This document shows positions 1 through 7,874 of a DNA stretch of 14,294 nt, one piece after another (positions within the stretch are counted from its first letter, which is position 1; the number at the start of each line of letters is the position of its first letter). The translations under genes were made by a program, and so were the position numbers. This DNA is from Deltaproteobacteria bacterium. Its GTDB lineage: Bacteria > Desulfobacterota > Desulfobacteria > Desulfobacterales > Desulfobacteraceae. The stretch covers positions 1-14,294 of the forward strand of contig JAFCZY010000014.1 of assembly GCA_019314105.1 (NCBI GenBank), written 5' to 3'. Below the pieces are notes generated by a model. That model did no database searches, was not told the DNA's origin, and saw only the letters and a list, made by a program, of their open reading frames with translations.

Positions 1-296
1 AGAATGCCGGTATCCTTATCAATTTCAGCCTTTTTTTTTAAAAAACCAGCCAGGTTCTCAATGGAAATCAGCTTTTCATCAACATAAATCGTTCCGTCTG
101 CTTTTACTGTCACAGATAGTGTTGATGTTTTTTCAATTCCTGCAGTGGAAGAAGCCGGAAGCAAAACCGGTAATCCACGATGAACGGCCATTGATAGCAT
201 CGCATATATAAAAAACACCAGCAGAAGAAAAACTATGTCAATCAAAGGAAGCATTTCAATACGTACACTTTTGTGTGTATTCATGTTGAGCTTCAT
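1..296 (-). CDS. exbD: ExbD/TolR-family biopolymer transport protein, 3' end outside window
   Basis: This is the N-terminal 98 residues of an ExbD-type protein, the small partner of ExbB that couples proton flow to TonB. I read it by translating the minus strand from the ATG at 296-294. The protein starts MKLNMNTHKSVRIEMLPLID and has one membrane segment at about residues 16-37 containing the family's key aspartate (D20, in PLIDIVFLLLVFF). A periplasmic part follows (VTVKADGTIYVDEKLI, typical of ExbD). The start is supported by a GAGGAGG ribosome binding site at 310-304, 7 bases upstream, and by an ATGA overlap with the exbB stop. The reading frame is open to the window edge, so the C-terminal third or so is missing. 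Family assignment is firm; which receptor it serves is inferred from position. Confidence 0.9.
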   Translation of the reverse strand, partial: MKLNMNTHKSVRIEMLPLIDIVFLLLVFFIYAMLSMAVHRGLPVLLPASSTAGIEKTSTLSVTVKADGTIYVDEKLISIENLAGFLKKKAEIDKDTGI

Positions 297-925
297 GCAT
301 GATCCTCCTCTTTCACACCAGAACCCTGCAGCAGCTTTTCATAAACAATTTCAAGACTGGTTGCGTATTTTTCTACATTAAGCACAGCCTTTTCAATACG
401 GAGATTAAAGAAGTTATAAGGAAATACAGACAAAATGGCTATTCCCAGCCCGGTTGCCGTTGTGATCAGCGCCTGGCGCTATTCCCGCAGTGACAGCCTG
501 AGGATGTTCTATTCCGGCTGAGCCAAGCGCCTCGAATGACATTATTATACCGATAACGGTGCCAAAAATTCCCATAAGAGGCGCAACGGTAATCATGGTA
601 TCCAGCACGCCCATATATCGACGCAACTTCCTGATCTCTTCTGCGGCAGCAGATTCCATGGCTTTGGTCATTGAAAATTCTCTGTGAAGAATGCCGGTTA
701 CAAGTATTTTGATAATAAAATCCTTTGACCCTTTTGTCTTCATTCTCACCGACTCCCAATCCCCTGTCCTGCATAGTTCAATAACCTCATCTATAAGATG
801 CCGATCGCGACGCATATCTACACTTATCCAGAATAAAGCCCTTTCTATTATTACAGTAAGAACAAGAATCGAACAGGCCAAAAGCGGATACATGACGGCC
901 CGCCTTTAATAAATATTTCCAGCAT
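293..925 (-). pseudogene. exbB: ExbB proton-channel protein with two compensating frameshifts
   Basis: This encodes an ExbB/TolQ/MotA-family channel protein, partner of the following exbD. The ATG at 925-923 has an AGGAG site 7 bases upstream and gives MLEIFIKGGP, a typical ExbB start. One base (probably G) is then missing near 896, so the frame must shift to continue MYPLLACSILVLTVIIERAL. This central frame covers the conserved core (APLMGIFGTVIGIIMSFEAL) and ends in AVTAGIA. An extra C at about 475-476 then shifts the frame again, to QALITTATGLGIAI and on to the TGA at 295-293. The two indels cancel: the total is 633 bp, 211 codons including the stop. As written, the gene cannot make a full protein; the longest intact piece (893-414) lacks the last membrane segment. 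It is either a recent pseudogene or two sequence errors. Confidence 0.85.
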
Positions 926-976
926 GATTTTTCTCCTATCAATATGGTGCAGGGATTTTCTTCATTAGGTTCTTCC

Positions 977-2872
977 CTAAAAATTCATGTTCATGCCGGC
1001 TATGAACCTGAATCCATCGTCAGGATAACCGGCATGGGACTCGAAATAGGTGTCAAAAAGATTGTTAATATGGACGAAGATTTCGCAGGGCAGCGATTTA
1101 ATCAATATCGGATGAATTGTCTTTAGATTTACCACGCAATAGGAATCTAATTTTTTGGACTGAACAGTTCCCGGACTGCTATACTGGTGGCTTAAAGCCT
1201 TGAATATTGCCTCAACCTTTGTTCCTGTTGGAAGCACAAATTTTCCTGTAAGCTTTGCATTATGTCGTGGCGAATATGGCAGGTCTTTGTTGGTTTCCTT
1301 GTTTTCTTTGTCCTGATAAATGTAGCTCAAATCCAGGGAGATATTTTTCTGCCATTTGGAGGTCAAAAAGATCTCCACACCCTGCTTATAAGCCCGTGAG
1401 ATATTCTCCGGGTGATAGATCAGGTTTTCATCCCTTAAATAAGTAATCATGTCCCTGGTATCTGTTCTGAACAATGTTGCATTAAAAACAGTCTTTTTGC
1501 TAAAGCTATGCTCCAGGCTCAAATCACAGGAATAAATTTCTTCTTCACTTAAGTTCGGGTTCCCTCTTACCTGGTCAATGGAGCCGTGGCTTGGCTGGTA
1601 TAATTGATTAAAGGTGGGAATTTCAACGGAGTATCCGGCATTGGTCTTGAGCAAGGTGTTTTGGCCAACTGCGTAGCTCAGACCAATGTTTCCGGCAGGA
1701 AAGTATCCAAAATCGCTGGTGTGCTCTCCCCTTAGACCAAGGCTGATTGTGAAGTCGTAGATTTCACGATCGTGCTGCAAATGAAGTGACGCCTTTTCAC
1801 GATGATGATCACCTGAAATATTATGTTCCACCTCGTTTCTTTCTAACAAGCCCCCCAGTCTCAAGGCACCTCCCTCTTCATGTGACCAGATGGTTTCTCC
1901 CTTCATTCCGTATTTGTAGTTTTCTAATGTCGATATTCTCCCGTCATTGGCTCTATCTTTGAGATCCTCAATATCCGTATACCATTTCATGGTGAACTCG
2001 CCTGTATCACCAATGAGTCCGTCCGCGTGAAAGTCAAGCGACCCTTTCCGGTAATTTTGCCTGGCATTGGGGGTTTCATTATCAGTGGGACCTGAAGATC
2101 CATGCTCTGTTTGGTAATAGCGTCCGTTAAGGTCATATCGGGTTTGGAATTGGCTTTTTTTGCTCCAATTAAAACTGAAGTTGCCGCTGTCCCGGTCACT
2201 GTTTGGCCGTTTCCCATCTTTGTGACCGCCTCCGGCCGTGAGCATGACGTTCCCCTGATCCTGTGAAACAGTGTACGTGCAACTGGCATTGGCCGCGCCA
2301 TATGAGCCACCTCTCATCTTGAACCGGCCTTTGTTTCTGCTTTTTTTGGATGTGCTTCTCGTTGGACTTACAGTCACAATATTGACTGCCCCTGCTGTAC
2401 TACCCTGCCCAAGCCAAACCGGTACAGGCGGCTTGAACACCATGACCTGTTTTACGATTTCAACAGGGATGGTGTTCAAATCAACACCGCCATACTGGCT
2501 GGAGTTAATCGGCCTGCCGTCCACCAGAATCAATACAGAACCTGATCCGCCGCCCCTGATGGAGATCTTTGTTCCCATAGAACCGCTGCTCTGCCTCACA
2601 TCCACACCCGGCATGGAAGCGAGTGCCTCTCCCACTTCAAGAAAATTCCGTTTCTTTATCTCCTCCTGATTCATGATAACCACATTCTGTGGATGGTTTT
2701 TCACATATTGGGGAATCCGTTCTGCCGTAACAGTAATCGGGGCCAGTCTTTGAACCTGGCCTTCAACCCGTGTTGAATGATCTTCGGCCAGAAGCGGAGC
2801 TGATAAAAGAAAAATTAGTAAATACCCTGTAAAAAAAAGGAATAATAAAATGTGACGGTTCATATTTTTCAT
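977..2872 (-). CDS. TonB-dependent outer-membrane receptor
   Basis: This is a complete 631-residue TonB-dependent receptor that imports a ligand across the outer membrane using TonB-ExbBD energy. A signal peptide spans residues 1-29 (cleavage likely after LLA). A TonB box lies at about 45-52 (PITVTAER). The plug follows at roughly 55-170, with the usual features NVVIMNQEEI, IRGGGSGSVLILVDGRP and GAVNIVT. A beta-barrel occupies the rest and ends in phenylalanine (GMNMNF), as expected for outer-membrane assembly. A PTFNQLYQPSHG...NPNL stretch resembles the region carrying the FRAP/NPNL motif in heme receptors, but BtuB-type receptors share it, so it does not settle the ligand. The start lies 25 bp after the cobN-like stop, without a strong ribosome binding site (AGGAAG is about 15 bases upstream). 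A second in-frame ATG at codon 4 is possible. A corrinoid or porphyrin ligand is inferred from context. Confidence 0.9.
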   Translation of the reverse strand: MKNMNRHILLFLFFTGYLLIFLLSAPLLAEDHSTRVEGQVQRLAPITVTAERIPQYVKNHPQNVVIMNQEEIKKRNFLEVGEALASMPGVDVRQSSGSMGTKISIRGGGSGSVLILVDGRPINSSQYGGVDLNTIPVEIVKQVMVFKPPVPVWLGQGSTAGAVNIVTVSPTRSTSKKSRNKGRFKMRGGSYGAANASCTYTVSQDQGNVMLTAGGGHKDGKRPNSDRDSGNFSFNWSKKSQFQTRYDLNGRYYQTEHGSSGPTDNETPNARQNYRKGSLDFHADGLIGDTGEFTMKWYTDIEDLKDRANDGRISTLENYKYGMKGETIWSHEEGGALRLGGLLERNEVEHNISGDHHREKASLHLQHDREIYDFTISLGLRGEHTSDFGYFPAGNIGLSYAVGQNTLLKTNAGYSVEIPTFNQLYQPSHGSIDQVRGNPNLSEEEIYSCDLSLEHSFSKKTVFNATLFRTDTRDMITYLRDENLIYHPENISRAYKQGVEIFLTSKWQKNISLDLSYIYQDKENKETNKDLPYSPRHNAKLTGKFVLPTGTKVEAIFKALSHQYSSPGTVQSKKLDSYCVVNLKTIHPILIKSLPCEIFVHINNLFDTYFESHAGYPDDGFRFIAGMNMNF

Positions 2873-2897
2873 TTGATTGTTCGTATGCTTCCTGCCG

Positions 2898-5800
2898 CTA
2901 TATCTTTTTTCTCCATCCGACGGCTAAAAGACTAATAAGGCCAATGACGATGGCTATTATTATCCATGATGAACCTGAGACAGTTACTTTTGTATCTTCC
3001 GGTTTTTCTTCAACCATCTCGTATCCTTCAAGCTTTTCTTTATCCGGTTCCCTACCTTGAACTACCTTTTCCTCCTGACGAATCTCTTTGGTAACCCTGG
3101 CAAGTTTTTCATGTAATGCCTTTCTTTTCTCTACCGCCTCTTTTAGATCCATTCCCATTGCTTTGGAGACAACTGCCTGAAATTGATTAACCAGCTCAGG
3201 GGACAGCATTCCGGGAAGAGAAATAATGTTTACCACCATCTGATTTAAAACAGGGTTATTGCAGATATGATCACAACAGGAAATACCGTTTTGAATAACA
3301 CCGATGGCGTATTCTTTCGCCAGGTTCTTTCTTATCTCCTCAGGCGCGTCCCAATATTTTTTACGAACAGCCTCAAGCATCCGAGCGTTGATTGACTGCA
3401 TAGCCCAGGGGTTGTTTTCATTGAAAAATTCCTTTAAATCAAGGTCATATTTATCCTCAACATAAACCTCATAAGCCTGTTCCCAGTATGTATCATCAAT
3501 GGCAAATGGGGTGGTTACCTGCCAGCCCCACATATATTCCACAAATTTATTTATCTGCCATGCCCCCGCATAATTTTCCTTCTTCATTCCCTCAATCCAT
3601 TTGGGATTTAAATAACGGGCACGCAGTTCTTTCCCGATAGTTTTCTCAATATCTTCAATATGGGCGGCATCAGGATTACCCTGAATAGAAAGCAAAACAT
3701 CAGGATATTCTCCGCTTATTTTTTTTACAGCAAGGGAAAGGCCGCCTAAATATCCCCACGTCCCATCGGTGTCCAAAACCCCAAAGAGGTTACTCGACCT
3801 GGTGTGCATTGTAATCTTTACATCCTCCAGATTCTTTTTATATACGGATTTAAGCGGCTTCCCCCAAACATCTTTTCCGTATGCAAAAGATACAAAATTG
3901 ATGAACGCTTCGGCAATCTCTTCGTCGTTTTCCCAGAGACCACTGTTTGGAATAAGTTCCTCTATCTTTGGCCCATAACTTCCCGGTCTAGCCGAGAAAA
4001 TCCTTATCTTGCTTAAGCTTTCTGCCTCTTCTTCACCATATCCCTTATTTAAAAGATACTCTTTTATTTTCCGGTTATGTTTGGCAATAAAATTCTCCAC
4101 ATCCTTTAATTGACCTGCCTGACGTACTGCTTCATCTAATAGGAGAATAAGATTGGGAAAATTATCTCTGAAAAGTCCTGAAGACTGCAAGTGAACATCT
4201 ATCCTTGGCCTGCCAAGTATTTTTCCGGGAATAGGCTCAACCCCGGTTACCTTATTATTTTTATCCCAAACAGGCTTCATTCCCATAAGATAAAGTGCTG
4301 TTCCTACCTGAGTTCCTTCATTACGCTGAAGTTCTATACTCCAAAGGATTAGTCCGATTTTGTCGGGATATTCTCCTTTTTCCTTAAGATATTTTTCCAC
4401 CATCTCTTCAGCCTGTTCCTTCCCCAGGACAAAAGCGTCCTTAGAAGGAACTTTTGCCGCATCAAAACCATAAAAGTTTTTTCCGGTAGGAATGGCATCA
4501 GGATTTCTTAAGGGGTCGTTCCCTTCACCCGAAGGAATATATTTACCCTCTAAACCGGCAATAAGATGGTCTATCTCTAAGTAACACATACCCAATTTTT
4601 TCTTGATTTCCTCCAAAGCAAGATCCTCATTTCTCTCCTTAATCAACTGGCTGAATTCTTTCAATGACTCCCCTTCCGGAGAAACACCAAAGGTATGCAT
4701 GCCGTAAGGCACATTAGACTCCCCCAAATCCATGAGATAATGCTCAATTTCTTCCACAGCCTCTTCATTTACTTCTTTCAGAAGAAGGTCTTTGTCCAGA
4801 CCGAGTTTTTTCACAAGAATCTTGATTCTTTTGAATTTCTCTCTCGCCAGTTCAGCGCTGCGGCTAAGAGCATCATTGTATTCATTTATTAAAACACCCA
4901 TATCCCGATACTCTTCATAAACTCCGGCTTTTTTCATTGCCGGAATAAGATAGTCAATAATTACTCCTCTTCCTCGCCGTTTAGCCTGTACTCCTTCGCC
5001 AATATCATCCATAATATAGGGGTAAAGATTAGGGATATCCTGGATAAGAACCTCCGGAGGACAGGATTGGCTTAAACCAGCCTGTTTACCGGGCAACCAT
5101 TCGTGAGTGCCGTGAGTTCCCAGCGAAATAATAGCATCGGCATTAAATTCCTGCTTCAGCCAGAGATAAAAGGCAGTATATTGATGATGAGGCCAGAGTT
5201 GTGTAGAATGATATAGTTTCACAGCGTCATCACTCCAGCCTCTTGAGGGCTGGGGAACAAGGATAACATTGCCCAGGTTTACATAAGGAATAATGATTTC
5301 CTTATCCTTAATCATAATTTTTGAGTTTCCCGCCTTGCCCCATTCGGTTTCTAATTTATCCTTGTAGTACGCATCTATTTCCTTAAACCATTCCAGATAT
5401 TTTGCTACAGGCAACCGGATAACCCTTTTGGTGTTGATGAGTTCGTCAAGTTCACCCGGAACCCAGGAGCCAACATTACGACCGCTCTGCAGGACAAGGT
5501 TCTTAATCTCTTCTTCTGAAGGAAGTTCTCCTTTAATGGTATAACCTTCCCCGCGCATCCTCTTTAAAATCTCTTTTAGACTGCGGAAAACATTAAGGTA
5601 AGTCGCTCCTATATTCTGTTTACCCGGAGAATGGTTCCAATACATAATGACAATCTTTTTATCCTTGTTTGCTTTTGCCTGAAGGTTTCTCCAGGCCTTT
5701 ATCCGCTTGACGAAAAATTCAATATTTTCTATGATGGGTTTATACACATAAATATCTCTACCGGTATGTTTATCTTTTAAGATCATCTTTCCTCCGAGAA

Positions 5801-6860
5801 CAGAAGGTTCAATCAATCCATTACATTCCGGAGTACACATCGCATACGAAATTGCCATCAATCCCAAACCCTGCTCGGATTTTCTCCATTCAGAGATAGT
5901 CCGGTAAGGCATTTTAAGAGCATTTAAAAGCGGGACCCCCAACTTTATTAAGTTTTCCCGCGTTTTTTCATCATCAATACCAGCAAATTTGAAGGAAAGA
6001 GCCGCAATTAGATCAACCCTGGATTTTCCCTGTTTGTCAAAAAAGAATTTTTCCAGTGCAAGGCAAGATGGGTAAGAATAAACAGGGAGGACATTGATAT
6101 TATTTTTTTCTAAATTGTGAATAAGGGAACTTACAATTTCTCCTGCCTCCCCGGGAAAGGAATAGACTCCGTGATCGGGTATTCCCACCCAGAAGCTATC
6201 TTTTTTATAGAGTCCTTTCCCTTTGTACCAGGTGAGGTAATCTTGAAAGTCAGTAAAAATTTTACTGCTCTGAGGATGAAAGATGCCCATTTCAGGAACA
6301 GTCTGTGGTTCTGCATAGTTAACATCAAGACCACAGTCGCGACTAAGCAGGAAAAGAAGAAGATTTTTGATATTTTTTCTGGTCGGCGAACGAAAATATT
6401 GTTTTACTTTGGGGTCGGAAATGATCTTTTCCGGCTCTTTTGGTACACTGGAAAGGCCATAGAGTTTTATCTTTTTAAAATCAACATTTTCTATGGCATA
6501 ACCTCGCAATTCTCGACCCATATCATCAACAATGATAAACCTGGATTGAGCAACAATCTCCCGTTCAATCTTTCCGTTTTTCAAATCTTCAGTAGTGTAA
6601 AAATAAAAATTATATTTATCAGCCACTTCAGGGATTTTGCCCAAATCAAAAATGGCTTGACTCACCTTATAAGAAGAATGTGGATGTATAAGCAGAGTAA
6701 TATTGCCTTTTTTCTGTGCGAATGCCTGAGAAGATAATAGATGGAAAGATACTAAAATAGATACACAAAGGAGAAGTATTCCCATCCACTTTACCCTATT
6801 TTCTGATTTCTGACCTCTGTCTTCTGACCTCTGATTTATAAACTCAGTCTTCCGGAACAT
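2898..6860 (-). CDS. cobN: Exported, membrane-anchored CobN/HmuS-like chelatase
   Basis: This 1320-residue protein belongs to the CobN/BchH/ChlH large-chelatase family. Hallmarks are GTHGTHEWLPGKQAGLS at about residues 581-597 (H583, H586, E587), the following PNLYPYIMDDIGEGVQAKRR, and GRPRIDVHLQSSGLFRD further on. A Cys/His cluster (C1195, C1196, H1198, C1200) lies near the C-terminus. Unlike cytoplasmic CobN, it has a hydrophobic signal segment (MGILLLCVSILVSFHLL... to QAFAQ, residues 26-49) and a C-terminal membrane helix (about 1294-1314) ending WRKKI, so the body should lie outside the cytoplasm. The DUF2162, ExbB-like and DUF2149 genes just upstream make this the HmuS type. HmuS of Bacteroidetes is reported to remove iron from heme. 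No CobS/CobT or ChlI/ChlD ATPase is present in the window. The ATG at 6860 has a GGGAGG site; an ATG at 6785 is an alternative. Metal and ring substrate are unknown. Confidence 0.9.
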   Translation of the reverse strand: MFRKTEFINQRSEDRGQKSENRVKWMGILLLCVSILVSFHLLSSQAFAQKKGNITLLIHPHSSYKVSQAIFDLGKIPEVADKYNFYFYTTEDLKNGKIEREIVAQSRFIIVDDMGRELRGYAIENVDFKKIKLYGLSSVPKEPEKIISDPKVKQYFRSPTRKNIKNLLLFLLSRDCGLDVNYAEPQTVPEMGIFHPQSSKIFTDFQDYLTWYKGKGLYKKDSFWVGIPDHGVYSFPGEAGEIVSSLIHNLEKNNINVLPVYSYPSCLALEKFFFDKQGKSRVDLIAALSFKFAGIDDEKTRENLIKLGVPLLNALKMPYRTISEWRKSEQGLGLMAISYAMCTPECNGLIEPSVLGGKMILKDKHTGRDIYVYKPIIENIEFFVKRIKAWRNLQAKANKDKKIVIMYWNHSPGKQNIGATYLNVFRSLKEILKRMRGEGYTIKGELPSEEEIKNLVLQSGRNVGSWVPGELDELINTKRVIRLPVAKYLEWFKEIDAYYKDKLETEWGKAGNSKIMIKDKEIIIPYVNLGNVILVPQPSRGWSDDAVKLYHSTQLWPHHQYTAFYLWLKQEFNADAIISLGTHGTHEWLPGKQAGLSQSCPPEVLIQDIPNLYPYIMDDIGEGVQAKRRGRGVIIDYLIPAMKKAGVYEEYRDMGVLINEYNDALSRSAELAREKFKRIKILVKKLGLDKDLLLKEVNEEAVEEIEHYLMDLGESNVPYGMHTFGVSPEGESLKEFSQLIKERNEDLALEEIKKKLGMCYLEIDHLIAGLEGKYIPSGEGNDPLRNPDAIPTGKNFYGFDAAKVPSKDAFVLGKEQAEEMVEKYLKEKGEYPDKIGLILWSIELQRNEGTQVGTALYLMGMKPVWDKNNKVTGVEPIPGKILGRPRIDVHLQSSGLFRDNFPNLILLLDEAVRQAGQLKDVENFIAKHNRKIKEYLLNKGYGEEEAESLSKIRIFSARPGSYGPKIEELIPNSGLWENDEEIAEAFINFVSFAYGKDVWGKPLKSVYKKNLEDVKITMHTRSSNLFGVLDTDGTWGYLGGLSLAVKKISGEYPDVLLSIQGNPDAAHIEDIEKTIGKELRARYLNPKWIEGMKKENYAGAWQINKFVEYMWGWQVTTPFAIDDTYWEQAYEVYVEDKYDLDLKEFFNENNPWAMQSINARMLEAVRKKYWDAPEEIRKNLAKEYAIGVIQNGISCCDHICNNPVLNQMVVNIISLPGMLSPELVNQFQAVVSKAMGMDLKEAVEKRKALHEKLARVTKEIRQEEKVVQGREPDKEKLEGYEMVEEKPEDTKVTVSGSSWIIIAIVIGLISLLAVGWRKKI
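6801..6835. repeat. Five tandem 7-bp repeats, consensus YTCTGAY
   Basis: The plus strand reads TTCTGAT, TTCTGAC, CTCTGTC, TTCTGAC, CTCTGAT with no gaps, a perfect 7-bp period. The tract sits at the junction of the DUF2149 gene and the CobN-like gene. Translated in the CobN-like frame it gives the odd hydrophilic peptide QRSEDRGQKSE ahead of the signal-peptide core. Such short heptamer tracts resemble the heptanucleotide repeats described in cyanobacteria; any relation is inference. Confidence 0.8.
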
Positions 6861-7188
6861 AAATCATCCTCCCATTCTTTAATTGATAAGCTATCCCCAG
6901 TTTGGTTCCTTCTTCTCCGCCGATTTTCCTGTCGGTTACTTTTTCCACCTTAAACTCTTTGCCTTTTTTAGTGATAATCTCCATTTGTCCATCTTCATTC
7001 TTTTTTACAATAGTAATTTCACTCGTTTCAGAAAAAAAATCCAGAATCTGGTAACTTGCCATGAGGGAAAGGAGCAACGCCACAATAAAGACAAGCGCCA
7101 CGTCAAATAGATTTGCTACACCAAGCAAAGGATCTTCCTGCTTTGCGCTATCCCGTCGGCTCAGATGACTTCTTTTTAAATATTTCAT
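6844..7188 (-). CDS. DUF2149 / HmuV-type ExbD-like small membrane protein
   Basis: This 114-residue protein has a short basic, cytoplasmic-looking N-terminus and one membrane helix at about residues 22-45 (NLFDVALVFIVALLLSLMAS). The remainder is soluble and presumably periplasmic. The acidic residue D29 inside the helix recalls the proton-carrying aspartate of ExbD/TolR, which fits its place right after an ExbB-type gene. I recognise the DUF2149 type, called HmuV in Bacteroidetes heme loci, from this combination and gene order. An AGGAGG site lies 3 bases before the ATG at 7188. The stop overlaps the proposed CobN-like start by 17 bp, implying coupled translation. The probable role is the stator-like or coupling partner of the ExbB-like protein, passing energy to the CobN-like protein; that role is inference. 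Confidence 0.82.
   Translation of the reverse strand: MKYLKRSHLSRRDSAKQEDPLLGVANLFDVALVFIVALLLSLMASYQILDFFSETSEITIVKKNEDGQMEIITKKGKEFKVEKVTDRKIGGEEGTKLGIAYQLKNGRMIYVPED
6868..6873 (-). promoter_or_regulatory. Ribosome binding site favouring the 6860 start of the CobN-like gene
   Basis: The minus strand reads GGGAGG here, 7 bases before the ATG at 6860-6858. It lies inside the upstream DUF2149 coding region, where it encodes Gly-Arg, so it could be coincidental. The competing ATG at 6785-6783 has only a weak AGGG upstream. The choice matters because the 25 extra residues include the peptide encoded by the heptamer repeat. The upstream start would give a long, charged n-region before the signal-peptide core. 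Confidence 0.55.
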
Positions 7189-7231
7189 TATCCTCCTGAA
7201 ATGTTAATCATTTCTCACTTTCAAGTTTTTT

Positions 7232-7259
7232 CTATTCCCTAATCCCTGACCCCCTGATC
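7232..7259. repeat. 7-bp periodic repeat at the 3' end of the ExbB-like gene
   Basis: The plus strand splits into CTATTCC, CTAATCC, CTGACCC, CCTGATC, four imperfect heptamers. The tract covers the stop codon (7241-7239) and the last six or so codons of the ExbB-like gene, so the final residues GDQGVRD are encoded by repeat sequence. The downstream edge lies in the 50-bp gap before the DUF2149 gene. The repeat unit differs from the one at 6801-6835 but the period is the same. Confidence 0.55.
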
Positions 7260-7874
7260 ACCATTTTTAGTCATGGCTTCTGTTATCAGATTTATATGAC
7301 GCATATCTTCGGTGACCCAGCGTTCTTTGACAACGGAAAAGAAATGGGCTGTGATTCCAAGAGCCAGTCCCACGACTGTAGTTGTAAAGGCCAGAATAAG
7401 GCTGGATGAAAGCTGGGCCATATTTCCCTGGGTTAATCCGGCCAGGCCGGTACCCATAGGAATCAATGTTCCCATAAGCCCGAGACTCGGACCTATGCGT
7501 ACGATAAGACGTATCTTATCAACTTCCCTTGCAAGTGAATGTTCCTTTCGTTGATTCAGGTCTTCAATTTTTTCATCACGGAATAGAATACCACCACGTA
7601 CAATATTGTTTAGTTCATTTGCATAGCTTGTAACGTGAAGAGGTAGATTTTCGGATAGTTCTGGCGGCAGACATTTTGTTTTTTTAATATCCTCCAAAAA
7701 ATTCGCCAGGTGCCTGTCGAAACGGAAATGTTTCCGTTTTACCAGTTCAGATAGAAATCCTCCTGCATATACCATCAGCCAGAGGCAGAGAAAAATGAGC
7801 AGGATCACCACCGGGTAAAGCAGTGCGGTTGAAATTGTGTACAGAATGGTTTGAAACGCGGGAAAGATATTCAC
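7239..7874 (-). CDS. MotA/TolQ/ExbB-family proton channel protein, HmuU type
   Basis: This is a complete 211-residue inner-membrane channel subunit of the ExbB/TolQ/MotA family. Three membrane segments are visible: residues 9-37, 122-146 and 156-182. The soluble linker is large, as in the family. The conserved core reads GPSLGLMGTLIPMGTGLAGL followed by LSSSLILAFTTTVVGLALGI. It differs clearly from the exbB at 293-925 and so is a second, dedicated motor. Its start is GTG, overlapping the DUF2162 stop in GTGA (7874-7871), with AGGAG upstream. The DUF2149 protein follows as its likely ExbD-like partner. The family is certain. Driving the CobN-like protein or the DUF2162 protein with the proton gradient is inferred from gene order, which matches the hmuTUVS arrangement. 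Confidence 0.88.
   Translation of the reverse strand: MNIFPAFQTILYTISTALLYPVVILLIFLCLWLMVYAGGFLSELVKRKHFRFDRHLANFLEDIKKTKCLPPELSENLPLHVTSYANELNNIVRGGILFRDEKIEDLNQRKEHSLAREVDKIRLIVRIGPSLGLMGTLIPMGTGLAGLTQGNMAQLSSSLILAFTTTVVGLALGITAHFFSVVKERWVTEDMRHINLITEAMTKNGDQGVRD

Noticed and set aside
926..976. AGGGA/TCCCT pairing in the gap before exbB as a terminator
   Set aside because: The stem is only about five base pairs with a long loop and no T-run; read-through into exbB is more likely.
977..2872. NPNL and nearby His in the second receptor as proof of heme specificity
   Set aside because: GNPNL-type sequences are common to many TonB receptors, including BtuB, so the motif cannot tell heme from corrinoid.
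6117..6737. Open frame of 206 codons on the plus strand opposite the CobN-like gene
   Set aside because: It is a shadow of a well-supported coding region; the translation is low in recognisable structure and no ribosome binding site or promoter favours it.
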